Of a DNA stretch of 64,000 nucleotides, positions 1 through 9,251 are shown one piece after another. The stretch is taken from assembly GCF_000013865.1 (NCBI RefSeq), contig NC_007948.1:1054001-1118000 (forward strand), given 5' to 3'. The notes beneath the pieces are model-generated. The model did no database searches. It saw only the letters and a list, made by a program, of their open reading frames with translations, and was not told the DNA's origin. Position 1 is the stretch's first letter. Each line of letters opens with the position of its first letter. Made by a program: the position numbers and the translations under genes. Origin of the DNA: Polaromonas sp. JS666 (lineage in GTDB: Bacteria > Pseudomonadota > Gammaproteobacteria > Burkholderiales > Burkholderiaceae_C).

Positions 1-1
1 A

Positions 2-1027
2 ACGGCAGGCACCATGTTCAAGTCCGGCATTGAACTGGCGGTCAAGGACGTCAATGCCTCCGGCGGCATCCTGGGGCGCAAGCTTGAGGTGACCAACATG
101 GACACCCAGACCAATCCCGGCATTGCCAAGGCGCTGGTGGTACGCGCCATTGATGACGGCGCGTTTGCCATCTTCGGCCCTGTCTTCAGCGGCTCCATCC
201 TGATCAGCCAGACCGAGACGCGGCGTGCCGAGGTGCCCAATTTCACGGCCGCTGCCGGGGCCCTGGTGACCCAGCAGGGCAGCCCCTATATCTTTCGCAC
301 CGGGCTGACCCAGGTCAACAGCATGCCCAAGGCCGCACGCTACATCGCCCGAAACCTGAAGATCAAGAAAATCGCCGTGCTGTTCGTCAACAACGACTTC
401 GGCAAACCCGGGCGCGACGCCATCGTCGGTGCCCTGAAAACCTTTGGTGTGGAGGTGGTGGCGGACATTTCCACCGAAGCCGGCCAGCTCGATTTCTCCG
501 CGCCCATCATCAAGGTGAAGCAGGCCGGCGCCGAGGCGGTGTTTGTCTATCTGAACGAAGAAGAGTCGGCACGGGCGGTGCGCGAACTGCGCAAGCAAGG
601 TTGGGACAAGCCCATCGTGGGCGACGTGACGCTGCTGAGCCAGAAGGTGATCGATTTGGCGGGCGACGCGGCCAACGGCGTGGTCGGGCACTCCGAAATG
701 TCGGCCGACGCGCCGATTGCCGGCGTGAAAGTGGTGCGCGACAAGTTCTTCAAGGAATACAACTTCCTGCCCGACCACAACGGCATCAAGGGCTACCAGG
801 GTGTTTACATGCTCAAGGCGGCGATCCAGAAAGTCGGCAAGTTCGACCGCGTGGCGGTGGCCAAACAGTTGCACGGCATGACCATCAAGGTGGCGGACGA
901 ACCCGGCGTGCTGATGGATGTCACCTTCGATGACAAGGGCGACATCGACCGCGAGAGCTTCCTCATCGAGATCAAGGGCGGCAAACCCGTGGTCAAGGAA
1001 GTCCTGCCGCCTCTGGGCAAGAACTGA
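2..1027 (+). CDS. Branched-chain amino acid-type ABC transporter substrate-binding protein, 3' part
   Basis: About 341 residues are visible and the frame is open through the left edge, so the signal peptide and true start lie outside the window. The sequence matches periplasmic receptors of the LivJ type (Peripla_BP_6): a GILGRKLEV motif near the start, a FGPVFSGS segment, a FRTG motif after the first lobe, and the usual hinge and second lobe ending in a YQGVYMLKAAI helix. Such proteins capture amino acids or other small carboxylates in the periplasm and pass them to LivHMGF-like components. No transporter partner is visible here, and the ligand cannot be told from sequence. The ATG at 14 is internal to the domain and should not be taken as the start. 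Confidence 0.85.
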   Translation, partial: TAGTMFKSGIELAVKDVNASGGILGRKLEVTNMDTQTNPGIAKALVVRAIDDGAFAIFGPVFSGSILISQTETRRAEVPNFTAAAGALVTQQGSPYIFRTGLTQVNSMPKAARYIARNLKIKKIAVLFVNNDFGKPGRDAIVGALKTFGVEVVADISTEAGQLDFSAPIIKVKQAGAEAVFVYLNEEESARAVRELRKQGWDKPIVGDVTLLSQKVIDLAGDAANGVVGHSEMSADAPIAGVKVVRDKFFKEYNFLPDHNGIKGYQGVYMLKAAIQKVGKFDRVAVAKQLHGMTIKVADEPGVLMDVTFDDKGDIDRESFLIEIKGGKPVVKEVLPPLGKN

Positions 1028-1293
1028 AAATTTGTAACTACTCAGTCCTTCCTGTCTTTGGGGCTGAGGCCCGCGGCTCCGAGTCCGCCTGCGCGGACTT
1101 GGACGGGGCGAAGAGTCGCAGTGTCTCACTGCAACACGTGAGGTTGGGATGGCGGCTGCGACCGATGCAAAAGACTGCAGCTTTTTTATACGCCGCTGGC
1201 CCTCTCCCCAACCCTCTCCCCAACCCTCTCCCAAAGGGCGAGGGAGCAAGAAAAGCGTATCGCACGCATTGAGCTGAGTAGTTCCTAAAATTT
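1027..1293. repeat. MITE-like element with terminal inverted repeats
   Basis: The gap between the first gene and the HIT gene is bounded by inverted repeats: GTAACTACTCAG at 1034-1045 and CTGAGTAGTTCC at 1274-1285, sharing a perfect 10-bp core. Both ends are followed outward by AAAATTT (1027-1033 and 1287-1293) in the same orientation, which looks like a target duplication, although it is A/T-rich. Inside are a 12-bp tandem repeat, CCCTCTCCCCAA, in nearly three copies at 1200-1232, followed by its near-complement GGGCGAGGG, and a GC-rich hairpin region around 1061-1105. No transposase gene is encoded. I infer a non-autonomous mobile element. Confidence 0.55.
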
Positions 1294-1315
1294 AAGGAAA
1301 AAGTGGCTGTAGCGT

Positions 1316-1801
1316 TTATTCAGCCTGCAGCAGGTGCTTCAGTTTTATTAGCATGGCCTGCCGCTCTGGCGGTGCAAGCGCCACCGGAACGTCCGCGTTG
1401 AGGATAAAGGGCTGGCCCCAGGCCGGGCCGCTCCGTGTCTTCGGCACGACGTGCACATGGAGGTGGTTGGCCCTGTCGCCGTACAGCGCGTAGTTCACCT
1501 TGTCGCAGGCGCTGACTTGCGCCACCGCGGCCGCCACCCGGGCGACCTCGCGCATGAAAACGCGCAGGTCTTCGTCCTCCAGCTCGAACAGCTCCCGCAC
1601 GTGCTTTTTCAGCAGCACGACGCAGCGGCCCTGGTGCGTCTGGTCCCTGAACAGGAAAACCCGCGAGCGGTCCAGGTCGGCGACATGGAACATCACGTCC
1701 TCAAGTTCCGCCACCGTCGCCGTGCAGTAGCGGCAGGTGGGGTCGACATGTGGCGTCACCCCGTTGGGCCGCGTGCCTGTCTCAGGCGCCAAACCGGTCA
1801 T
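1316..1801 (-). CDS. HIT-family (histidine triad) nucleotide-binding protein
   Basis: A 161-residue protein with the histidine triad HLHVH at residues 113-117 inside a NHLHVHVVP segment, the catalytic motif of HIT hydrolases that cleave nucleoside phosphoramidates or dinucleotides. A CRYC pair at residues 23-26 is a second metal-type motif seen in some HIT proteins. I chose the start at 1801, which overlaps the upstream lyase gene by 20 bases and suggests translational coupling. A longer reading back to 1849 would run inside the lyase. The partner gene is a PEP mutase-family lyase, so the two probably share a transcript. The substrate is unknown. Confidence 0.85.
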   Translation of the reverse strand: MTGLAPETGTRPNGVTPHVDPTCRYCTATVAELEDVMFHVADLDRSRVFLFRDQTHQGRCVVLLKKHVRELFELEDEDLRVFMREVARVAAAVAQVSACDKVNYALYGDRANHLHVHVVPKTRSGPAWGQPFILNADVPVALAPPERQAMLIKLKHLLQAE

Positions 1802-2645
1802 CCAGGTCTTTGTGGAAATCCAGGTCCACCAGCGCGCTGAATTCGGCATAGCTCACCATGGCGCGTTCGCTCGCCTTGGGTGTGCCGGCACGCTGCAGTT
1901 CGGCGAGCGCATCCGAGACGGCTTTCACTGCGGTGAAAAGCGCTGTCACCGCATAAAACACCACTGAAAAACCCATGTCCTGCAGGTCCTTGGCTGTCAG
2001 TGCCGTGGTCTCATTGCCGTCCACGATGGAGACGACCTTGGGTCCCTGGACCGCCCTGGCAACGGCCTCGACTTCGGCGATTTTTTTGATGCCGTCGACG
2101 AAGACCAAGTCCACGCCGGCCTCCTGATACAGATGGGCGCGCCGGATGGCTTCATCAATGCCGGCCGCGGGCAGGGCATCGGTACGGCCGATGATGAGCA
2201 GCTCATCCCGACCGCGCGCCTCGATGGCGCATTTCAGTCGCAACACGTTTTCTTGCGCATCCATCAGCCGGATGCCGGCCATCTGGCCGCAGCGCTTGGG
2301 CGCGACCTGGTCTTCCAGGTGGATGGCGGCCACGCCGGCCTGGATGTACTCGCGTACCGTGCGGTGGATGTTGGACGGCCCACCATAGCCGGTGTCGGCA
2401 TCGGCAATGATGGGGATGTCAACCACCCGGGCCATGTCGCGTGCATGGGTGGTCATCTCGGTCTGGCTCAGCAGGCCGATGTCGGGCGTGCCCAGGCGGC
2501 TGGCGGTTGCGCCGAAACCCGTCATGTAGATGGCCGGAAAGCCTGCCTTCTGGATCAGGCGTGCGGTGATGGCATCGGGTGCGCCCGGCGCCATCACGAT
2601 GTTGCCGGTCTTGAGCAGTTGCTGGAGTTGTTGGGCGGGTGTCAT
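1782..2645 (-). CDS. Isocitrate lyase/PEP mutase family protein (2-methylisocitrate lyase-like)
   Basis: The 287 residues match the isocitrate lyase/PEP mutase superfamily: the metal-binding segment ADADTGYGG at residues 81-89 and the catalytic loop signature KRCG at 117-120. The short length fits the PrpB/oxaloacetate decarboxylase/carboxyPEP mutase group rather than true isocitrate lyase, which is longer. These TIM-barrel enzymes make or break C-C or P-C bonds next to a carboxylate using Mg2+. There is no prpC or prpD neighbour, so a role in the methylcitrate cycle is not supported by context. The gene overlaps the following HIT gene, and a GntR regulator lies just upstream on the same strand. 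Confidence 0.85.
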   Translation of the reverse strand: MTPAQQLQQLLKTGNIVMAPGAPDAITARLIQKAGFPAIYMTGFGATASRLGTPDIGLLSQTEMTTHARDMARVVDIPIIADADTGYGGPSNIHRTVREYIQAGVAAIHLEDQVAPKRCGQMAGIRLMDAQENVLRLKCAIEARGRDELLIIGRTDALPAAGIDEAIRRAHLYQEAGVDLVFVDGIKKIAEVEAVARAVQGPKVVSIVDGNETTALTAKDLQDMGFSVVFYAVTALFTAVKAVSDALAELQRAGTPKASERAMVSYAEFSALVDLDFHKDLDDRFGA

Positions 2646-2667
2646 GGTGGTTTTTAAAAGAGTCGGG

Positions 2668-3381
2668 TCAGGTGCCTGCGACGTTCAGTTTGATAGGCGC
2701 GGGGGCGGCTTTCAGCGCCGCAGCACTGGCCAGGCGAAAGGCTTCGACCGTCCTGCCCACATGGCTCTGGATCAGTTGCTCCAGCCGGTCAAAGTCGCCG
2801 TCGTCGATGTACTGGATCATTTCGCGGTGCTCTTGCAGCGACACCTTGCGCGCATCGGAAAACTGCTTGGCCATGTTGGTGCGCAGGGCGGCGATCTTGC
2901 CAGAAACGAGCGCGTAGGCATTGACCACATAAGGGTTGCCGCAATGCGTGAACAGCGCTTCGTGAAAAGCCGAGTCGCAGTGGCCATAGCCGATCTCGTC
3001 GTCGGCTTCGCTGGCGGCCACCATCTGCGCAAAAACCGCTTCCAGCGCGGCAATGGCGGCCTGCCGGTTCACGGCGCGGGAGCGCTTGGCGGCGTGTAGC
3101 TCCAGGGTGGCGCGGAAGTCGCAGATGGCGCGCACGTCATCTTCGTCGGGCTGGAAGACAAAGCTGCCGCGTTTGGAGCGGATGTCCACCAGCCCGGTGG
3201 TTTGCAGCAGCGTCAGCGCGTCACGCACGGGCGTGCGGCTGACGCCAAACGATTCGGCCAGGGTTTCTTCCGAAATCATCTGGCCCAAGGCAAACTCTCC
3301 GTCAATAATCGCCTGCCGCACGCGCTGCGCAACAATCTCCGTCAGCGACTTCGGCATCTCTATTTCGAATTTTTTAGCCAT
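2668..3381 (-). CDS. GntR-family transcriptional regulator, FCD (FadR-type) domain
   Basis: A 237-residue protein with an N-terminal winged helix-turn-helix (residues about 12-80, with the GntR signature around ESFGVSRTPVRDAL) followed by an all-helical FCD ligand domain containing the usual metal-ligand histidines (FHEALF, LQEHREMI). FCD regulators bind small carboxylates and usually repress a nearby catabolic operon. The gene sits 22 bases upstream of the lyase gene on the same strand, so it probably controls the lyase-HIT pair. The minus-strand sequence before the ATG (GAGGGTTC) offers a weak ribosome-binding site. Confidence 0.9.
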   Translation of the reverse strand: MAKKFEIEMPKSLTEIVAQRVRQAIIDGEFALGQMISEETLAESFGVSRTPVRDALTLLQTTGLVDIRSKRGSFVFQPDEDDVRAICDFRATLELHAAKRSRAVNRQAAIAALEAVFAQMVAASEADDEIGYGHCDSAFHEALFTHCGNPYVVNAYALVSGKIAALRTNMAKQFSDARKVSLQEHREMIQYIDDGDFDRLEQLIQSHVGRTVEAFRLASAAALKAAPAPIKLNVAGT

Positions 3382-3550
3382 GAACCCTCGAATCCTGAAA
3401 AAGGCGCGTCACATTGCCGCAGCACCCCCGCATTGTAATTTTTATTGAGCGTAAGGTTCTGTATGCAAGATGAAGAGAGGGCTATTGTCGGTGCAGGGAG
3501 CCAGGCGCCAGGGCGATGCTGCGGGCGTTGCGGCGTGATGCGGAGCCCCC

Positions 3551-4354
3551 ATGCCTGACGCCGTGAGCCCGCTGGTCGCCATCGACTGGTCCCAACCCTG
3601 GTTTGCGCCCCTGCGCCGTGCGGGCGAGGCGGCCGGTGCGCTGGCGCTGCGGGGCGCCGGTGTCGCACAAGCCCTCAATGCTGTGGCCCAGACGCATGGC
3701 GTGGCGGCTGCGAATACGAATGCCACCCGGGCGGGCGATGAGGGGCATTGCCCGGTGCGCTTTGTGCCGCAGGGCGAATTGCCGCCCGGCGAGGCCTACG
3801 AGCGCTATATCTTCAACACACGCCATTGCCCGACGCGCGACGGGCTGCACGACTTCTTCAATGGCCTGTGCTGGCTGCAGTTTCCCGAGACCAAGACCCG
3901 GCTCAACCAGCTGCAGGCTGCCGAGATAGCGTCGGCGGGCATCCGGCCGGTGCGCGGCCCGGTGCGCGATGCGCTGACGCTGTTTGATGAAAACGCCGCC
4001 TTCCTGCTGGCGCCGCAAGCCCTGTGGGACGCCCTGATCGCCCGGGACTGGCAGCAACTCTTCATCGGCTTGCGCCCGCTGTGGGCTGACACGCAACTGG
4101 TGCTTTTTGGCCATGCCTTGCTCGAAAAGCTGGTTTATCCACGAAAACCGATCACGGCCCATGTATACCGGGCGCAGCCAGCTATTGATTCAATAGCAGA
4201 GCTGGATGCCTGGGTGGCTGCTGATTTGAGCGCCGACAAACTGGCCGGCAAGCCCTTTGCACCCTTGCCGGTACTGGGCGTGCCGGGCTGGTGGCCGGAA
4301 AACGAGAACTTTTCCTTTTATGATGACTCCCTTGTATTCCGTCCACGCAGGTAG
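3551..4354 (+). CDS. DUF3025 domain-containing protein
   Basis: A 267-residue protein recognisable as DUF3025 by the conserved region from YERYIFNTRHCPTRDGLHD through FFNGLCWLQFPETK and NQLQAAEI, and by the FFDENAAFLL-like segment (LFDENAAFLLAPQ). The function is unknown in the family, which is widespread in beta- and gammaproteobacteria. No signal peptide or membrane segment is obvious. A 17-nt palindrome of the repeat family found elsewhere in the window (4181-4197) lies inside the coding sequence and encodes part of the AIDSIAELDAW stretch. The gene stands between the divergent GntR gene and htpX. Confidence 0.8.
   Translation: MPDAVSPLVAIDWSQPWFAPLRRAGEAAGALALRGAGVAQALNAVAQTHGVAAANTNATRAGDEGHCPVRFVPQGELPPGEAYERYIFNTRHCPTRDGLHDFFNGLCWLQFPETKTRLNQLQAAEIASAGIRPVRGPVRDALTLFDENAAFLLAPQALWDALIARDWQQLFIGLRPLWADTQLVLFGHALLEKLVYPRKPITAHVYRAQPAIDSIAELDAWVAADLSADKLAGKPFAPLPVLGVPGWWPENENFSFYDDSLVFRPRR
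4181..4197. repeat. 17-nt palindrome GCTATTGATTCAATAGC
   Basis: An 8-bp perfect stem around a single centre base. It belongs with the 17-nt palindromes at 9177, 37816 and 62796, which all start GCTA and end TAGC. This copy lies within the DUF3025 coding sequence. Confidence 0.7.
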
Positions 4355-4399
4355 AAAACAACACATAAAAAATCCTGCGCCGGCAGCCGGCCCGAACGG

Positions 4400-4426
4400 C
4401 TTGATTTGGGAGGAAGCCCCCCAATT
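4400..4426 (+). promoter_or_regulatory. Candidate sigma-32 (heat-shock) promoter of htpX
   Basis: CTTGATT at 4400-4406 and CCCCAATT at 4419-4426 with 12 nt between them resemble the sigma-32 -35 (CTTGAAA) and -10 (CCCCATNT) elements. The site ends about 75 nt before the htpX start, and htpX is a heat-shock gene in E. coli. The spacing and both boxes are close to consensus but not perfect. Confidence 0.5.
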
Positions 4427-4501
4427 TGTCCGGAACGCAACTCTCACGGCAGCATGGCTGCTGCCCTTGCCCCTGGTTATCGACCCCCCCACGGAGAATT
4501 C

Positions 4502-5377
4502 ATGAAACGCATCTTTTTGTTTATCCTGACCAACATTGCCGTCGTGGCCGTGCTGGGCATTGTGGCCAGCCTGCTCGGCGTCAACCGCTTCCTCACGGCC
4601 AATGGCCTGAACCTCTCGGCGCTGCTCGGCTTTGCGCTGATCATGGGTTTCGGCGGCGCGATCATTTCACTGCTGATCAGCAAGCCCGTGGCCAAGTGGA
4701 GCGCCGGCGTGCGCATCATCAACGATGCCCAGAACGCCGACGAGGCCTGGATTGTCGAGACCGTCCGCAAACTGGCTGACAAGGCGCAGATCGGCATGCC
4801 CGAAGTGGGCATTTTCGAAGGCGCGCCCAACGCCTTTGCCACTGGCGCGTTCAAGAATTCATCGCTGGTGGCGGTGTCCACCGGTTTGCTGCAGGGCATG
4901 ACCCGCGAAGAAATCGAAGCCGTGATCGGCCATGAGATCGCCCACGTCGCCAATGGCGACATGGTCACCATGACGCTGATCCAGGGCGTGATGAACACCT
5001 TTGTGGTGTTCCTGTCGCGCGTCATCGGCTATGCGGTTGACAGCTTTTTGCGCCGCGGCAGCGACAACAACTCCGGCCCCGGCATCGGCTACTACGTCAG
5101 CACCATCGTGCTGGACATCGTGCTGGGTTTTGCCGCCGCCATCGTCGTGGCCTGGTTTTCGCGTCATCGCGAGTTCCGCGCGGATGCGGGTTCCGCCCAG
5201 CTGCTGGGCCGCAAGCAGCCCATGATGAATGCGCTGGCCCGCCTCGGCGGCATGCAGCCCGGCGAGTTGCCCAAGGCCGTGGAAGCCATGGGCATCACCG
5301 GCGGCATCGGCAAATGGTTCGCCACGCATCCGCCGATTGAAGAGCGCATTGCGGCGCTGCAGAATGCCCCAGCCTGA
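4502..5377 (+). CDS. htpX: Membrane zinc metalloprotease HtpX
   Basis: HtpX is an inner-membrane M48 peptidase that degrades misfolded membrane proteins alongside FtsH. The 291 residues start with two hydrophobic segments (about 4-25 and 38-58), followed by the zinc motif HEIAH at 144-148, two further membrane segments and a C-terminal part with [14 protein letters not shown] carrying the third zinc-ligand glutamate. The ATG at 4502 follows the ribosome-binding sequence GGAGAATTC and gives the family's normal length. An upstream in-frame ATG at 4406 would add 32 non-conserved residues. Confidence 0.95.
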
Positions 5378-5419
5378 GCGCTGAGGGGTTCGGCTGAGCG
5401 GTTCAATTTCCCGCAACAA

Positions 5420-5449
5420 GAAAGCCGGTGCATGCACCGGCTTTCTTTA
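5420..5449 (+). terminator. Rho-independent terminator after htpX
   Basis: A perfect palindrome with the half GAAAGCCGGTGCA (5420-5445) is followed by TTTAT. It stands between htpX and the convergent ProQ-domain gene, so it may serve both strands. Confidence 0.85.
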
Positions 5450-5470
5450 TGGCATTGACCCCTGATGGCG

Positions 5471-6232
5471 CTATGCCGCCAGGCCACCCCGGTCCCGGCG
5501 CGCGCCGTCCAGGGCCTGGGTGACTTCCGCCAGGCCCATGCCGTACATGTCGGCGAACTGCTCCACCGTGCGCCCGCTGGCTTCGAAGGCCTTCATCAGG
5601 GCCTCGCGCTTCGCGGCCTGACGTCCCAGTTCGGTGAAGGCGTCGTCGATCAACGCGTTGGACGCTTCATCCTGCGTGCGGACGCAGAGCGAATAGTCTT
5701 CCCGGCTCAGGCCCGAGGCTTCAATGGCCTGCATCAGCCGCTGGCGCAGCGCGGGCCGCAAGTCCTCGCGCGAGCGCGCCTGACGCCGCCGGAACACTTC
5801 GAGAATGGCATGGTGCACATGCTCGGGCGCCACCGGCTCGACGGGCTCGCCCTGCAGGTCGTGGCGCGGAAGGCCTGCCGCCACGCTTTCGAGGTAGCGT
5901 GTTGACCGCGCATGCAGGCCCAGCGCGACCTTCAGCTCGTCGCGGTTGAACGCATCGGGGTGCTGGGCGAGCAGCTCCTGGAACACGCCGAGCTTGAGTG
6001 GCAGGAACTGCGCACCGAACATCTTCGGATACAGCTCGAACAGTTTCTCCAGTGCCGGATGCACCTGGCGGGTCCGCGGTGGCGTGCTGGGCTGCTTGCC
6101 GGCCTGCCTGCCGCGCGCCCGGCCAGACCTTGGGGCGCGTGTGGAGGTGGCGGGTGTATCCGGGCTGGCCGGGATAACCGGGGTAGCCACTGTAGAGGGG
6201 GCAGGAGGGGTGTTGGTGTCGGTGTCGGTCAT
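5471..6232 (-). CDS. ProQ/FinO domain RNA-binding protein
   Basis: A 253-residue protein. Residues about 1-60 are Pro/Thr/Ala-rich and disordered. Residues about 60-160 are a ProQ/FinO RNA-chaperone domain (HPALEKLFELYPKMFG, PLKLGVFQELL, ALGLHARSTRYLESVAAGLPRHDLQGEPVEPV). The C-terminal third is helical and charged. Such proteins bind structured small RNAs and mRNA 3' ends. I chose the ATG at 6232 because the family's disordered lead begins there; the longer reading back to 6556 runs into hutF antisense sequence and has no conserved content. The gene lies 169 bases past the hutF stop and is convergent with htpX. Confidence 0.85.
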   Translation of the reverse strand: MTDTDTNTPPAPSTVATPVIPASPDTPATSTRAPRSGRARGRQAGKQPSTPPRTRQVHPALEKLFELYPKMFGAQFLPLKLGVFQELLAQHPDAFNRDELKVALGLHARSTRYLESVAAGLPRHDLQGEPVEPVAPEHVHHAILEVFRRRQARSREDLRPALRQRLMQAIEASGLSREDYSLCVRTQDEASNALIDDAFTELGRQAAKREALMKAFEASGRTVEQFADMYGMGLAEVTQALDGARRDRGGLAA

Positions 6233-6401
6233 CAATGGGCTTTGTGAAGTCTTGGGCCTGGGCGCGGGGTCGCGGGGCAAAGCTTCACCCCCTTCCATGC
6301 GCACCCTGGCAATCCTGGCAATAGGGGAGATTGTCGCGGATAACCCGGGCCACCTGACCGGGTTGCCGGACTGCGTTACCGCCAACCTCCGGCCCGTCGG
6401 G

Positions 6402-7853
6402 TCAGGCCTGGGTTTGCGCCAGCAGGCGTGAGCGGGCGGCGATGAAGGCCGCGGCGGCCGTCTCGCGCAGCGGATGGCGGCTGCCCTGGCGGGTTTGCTG
6501 AACGCCGCCGACCCAGACCGCGTCGAGCGCGGACGTGCGGTGGCTGGCGAACACATGGGCCGACAGCATGTCGGGCGCGCTCAGCTCGCACAAGGCCGGG
6601 TGCCGGGCGTCCAGCACCGCAAAATCGGCGCGCTGGCCGGTAACCAGTCCGGCAGTGCCGCGCGGCAAGGCACGACCCGAGGCACGGGCGCCGCCCTGCA
6701 CGGCCTGCAGCGTCATCGCGGTGGCGACCTGCGGTTGCTGCGCGGTGGCTAGCACATTGCGCTGGCGACCCTGCAGGCGCTGACCATATTCAAGCAGCAT
6801 CAGCTCTTCCGCCGCGTTGACGCAGGCGTTGCTGTCCGAGCCGACGCCCCAGGCGCCCCCGGCGGCGCGCCAGCGCGGCAGGTCAAAAATGCCGTCTCCC
6901 AGATTGGCCTCGGTGGTCGGGCACAGGCCGGCCACGGCGCCAGTGCGGGCGGCGCGCTGATATTCGGTGTCGGTCATGTGCGTGGCGTGCACCAGGCACC
7001 AGCGCGCATCGACGGCGGCGTGGTCCAAGAGCCACTCCACCGGGCGCTGGCCGCTCCAGGCCAGGCAGGCATCCACCTCGGCCGTTTGCTCGGCAATATG
7101 GATGTGTATGGGCGCGGTGGGGTCGATGGCGTCCAGTCCGGCCAGCACCTCGCGCAGGCTGTCGGGCGGCACCGCGCGCAGGGAGTGCGGCGCCAGCCCC
7201 AGGCGCGCGCCCTGCACCTCGCAACAAGGCTGCAGGCGCTCCAGCAGGCGCAGCATCGAGTCGGTAGACCGGATGAAGCGGCGTTGCCCCGCATTTGGCG
7301 GCGTGCCGCCAAAACCGCTGGTCTGGTAAAGCACGGGCAGCAGCGTGATGCCGATGCCGGCGCGCTGTGCGGCACGCAACAGGCATTGGGCCAGCGTGGC
7401 GTCGTCGGCATAGGGCCGGCCGTCCAGGTCGTGGTGCACGTAGTGGAATTCACACACCGAGGTGTAGCCGGCCTCCAGCATCTCGATGTAAAGCCAGGTG
7501 GCGATGTCTTCCAGCAGCTCGGGCGTGACCTGCGCGGCGAAGCGGTACATCAGCGTGCGCCAGCTCCAGAAGCTGTCCTGCGCCTCGGCGCGAAACTCCG
7601 TCAGTCCGCCAAAGGCCCGCTGGAAGGCGTGGCAATGCAGGTTGGGCATGCCCGGGATGAGGGGGCCGGCGGCCCGGGGCGTGGTGCGCGGGGCGCTGCT
7701 GTCCGGCGTGACGGCCAGCAGCTGGCCGGCGGCGTTCCATTCCAGCAGCACGTTGCGCGCCCAGCCGTCGGGCAGCAGGGCATCGGTGGCAAACAGGCTG
7801 CCCATGGCTGGGGCATGGGATGTCGGGGCAGCGAAGGGGGCGATGTCGCTCAT
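6402..7853 (-). CDS. hutF: Formimidoylglutamate deiminase HutF
   Basis: HutF converts N-formimino-L-glutamate to N-formyl-L-glutamate and ammonia, the fourth step of the five-step histidine route. The 483 residues form an amidohydrolase barrel: the HxH metal pair at residues 73 and 75 ([12 protein letters not shown]), a HIHIAEQ metal-ligand histidine, LVHATHM, and GVGSDSN with the catalytic aspartate. It is the last gene of the hut locus and its ATG overlaps the hutI stop by four bases (ATGA), so it is translated with hutI. The product requires HutG to finish the pathway, and no hutG is in this window. Confidence 0.95.
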   Translation of the reverse strand: MSDIAPFAAPTSHAPAMGSLFATDALLPDGWARNVLLEWNAAGQLLAVTPDSSAPRTTPRAAGPLIPGMPNLHCHAFQRAFGGLTEFRAEAQDSFWSWRTLMYRFAAQVTPELLEDIATWLYIEMLEAGYTSVCEFHYVHHDLDGRPYADDATLAQCLLRAAQRAGIGITLLPVLYQTSGFGGTPPNAGQRRFIRSTDSMLRLLERLQPCCEVQGARLGLAPHSLRAVPPDSLREVLAGLDAIDPTAPIHIHIAEQTAEVDACLAWSGQRPVEWLLDHAAVDARWCLVHATHMTDTEYQRAARTGAVAGLCPTTEANLGDGIFDLPRWRAAGGAWGVGSDSNACVNAAEELMLLEYGQRLQGRQRNVLATAQQPQVATAMTLQAVQGGARASGRALPRGTAGLVTGQRADFAVLDARHPALCELSAPDMLSAHVFASHRTSALDAVWVGGVQQTRQGSRHPLRETAAAAFIAARSRLLAQTQA

Positions 7854-9136
7854 GGGGTGATCCTGGCGTTGGGGGCGATCTGGAGCCCGTCGAGCGCAAC
7901 GCGCCCCTGCCGCACGATGGTGCGCGGCGCCTGCTGGCCCAGCCAGTAGGCCAGCTCGGCGCTGTCATTCAGCTGCCACAGCACGAAATTGGCGGGCCGG
8001 CCCACGCCGAGTGCGCCGTGCGTGTCCTGCAGTCCGAGCGCACGGGCTGCGTGGCGCGTGATGCCGGCCAGCGCTTCCGGCACGGTCAGGCGAAACAGTG
8101 TGCAGGCCATGTTGGCCATGAGCAGCAGGCTGAGCGCGGGCGACGTGCCGGGGTTGTGGTCGGTCGAGACGGCCATGGGCACGCCGGCTTCGCGCAGCGC
8201 GGCGATCGGTGGCAGGTGGGTGTCGCGCAGCGTGTAGTAGGCGCCGGGCAGCAGCACGGCCACCGTGCCGGCCGCGCGCATGGCGTCGATGCCGGCCTGC
8301 GACAGGTGTTCGATGTGGTCGCACGACAGCGCGCCATAACGCGCGGCGAGCGCGGCGCCGCCCATGTCGGAGAGCTGCTCGGCATGCAGCTTGACCGGCA
8401 GGCCTAAACGCTGCGCGGCCTGGAACACCTGCTCGGTCTCGCTCAGCGAAAACGCGATGCGTTCGCAAAATACGTCCACCGCATCGACCAGGCCTTCGGC
8501 GGCGAGTGCGGGCAGCATCTCGCGGCAGACCAGGTCGATGTAGTCCTGGCTGCGGCCCGCGTACTCGGGCGGCAGTGCGTGCGCGCCGAGGAAGGTGGTG
8601 CGCACGGTGACGCCGTAGGCCTCACCGAGCCGGCGCGCCACGCGCAGCTGCTTGCGCTCGTGTTCGAGGGCGAGACCATAGCCGGACTTGATTTCGATGG
8701 CGCACACGCCATCGGCCAGCAGTTGTTCCAGGCGAGGCGCGGCCTGCGCAAAAAGCTCGTCTTCACCGGCCGCACGGGTGGCGCGCACGCTGGAGACGAT
8801 GCCGCCGCCGGCCTTCGCCACCTCTTCATAGCTGGCACCGGCCAGCCGCATGGCGAACTCGTTGGCGCGCTGGCCACCGTACACCAGATGGGTATGGCAA
8901 TCGACCAGGCCGGGCGTCACCAGCGCGCCGCCGCCGTCAAAACGCGGCAGCGCGCTGAACCCGGCGGGCAGCGCGGCGCTGGCGCCTATCCAGCGGATCC
9001 GGCCTTCGGTGACGACGATGGCGGCCTCGGTGTTCGTCGCCACGGGGCTGTCGTCGGCCAGCGCGCCAGGCATCAGGCGCAAATGCTCCCAGATGCCGTC
9101 GGCAGCGGGGTGGGGGGCTGTGGTCATGGGGTTCAC
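7850..9136 (-). CDS. hutI: Imidazolonepropionase HutI
   Basis: HutI opens the ring of 4-imidazolone-5-propionate to give formiminoglutamate, the third step of histidine degradation. The 428 residues show the amidohydrolase metal pair at residues 81 and 83 ([13 protein letters not shown]), the following [11 protein letters not shown] stretch, [27 protein letters not shown] and [10 protein letters not shown], all typical of the family. The length is slightly above the usual 400-410 because of an N-terminal lead. An alternative start three codons downstream (MTTAPH) is equally possible. The stop overlaps the hutF start. Confidence 0.95.
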   Translation of the reverse strand: MNPMTTAPHPAADGIWEHLRLMPGALADDSPVATNTEAAIVVTEGRIRWIGASAALPAGFSALPRFDGGGALVTPGLVDCHTHLVYGGQRANEFAMRLAGASYEEVAKAGGGIVSSVRATRAAGEDELFAQAAPRLEQLLADGVCAIEIKSGYGLALEHERKQLRVARRLGEAYGVTVRTTFLGAHALPPEYAGRSQDYIDLVCREMLPALAAEGLVDAVDVFCERIAFSLSETEQVFQAAQRLGLPVKLHAEQLSDMGGAALAARYGALSCDHIEHLSQAGIDAMRAAGTVAVLLPGAYYTLRDTHLPPIAALREAGVPMAVSTDHNPGTSPALSLLLMANMACTLFRLTVPEALAGITRHAARALGLQDTHGALGVGRPANFVLWQLNDSAELAYWLGQQAPRTIVRQGRVALDGLQIAPNARITP

Positions 9137-9176
9137 TGGCGGGGTTATGAGGGGGTTATGTGCAGAGGCTTGTTTT

Positions 9177-9193
9177 GCTATTGAGTAAATAGC
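9177..9193. repeat. 17-nt palindrome GCTATTGAGTAAATAGC
   Basis: A 6-bp stem, GCTATT/AATAGC, around five bases, located between hutI and hutD. Same length and ends as the copies at 4181, 37816 and 62796. Confidence 0.6.
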
Positions 9194-9251
9194 TGATCGT
9201 TAGGTTTTGACATGGACCAGAGGCCATTCTGATGCATTTGACCGGGCGCCT

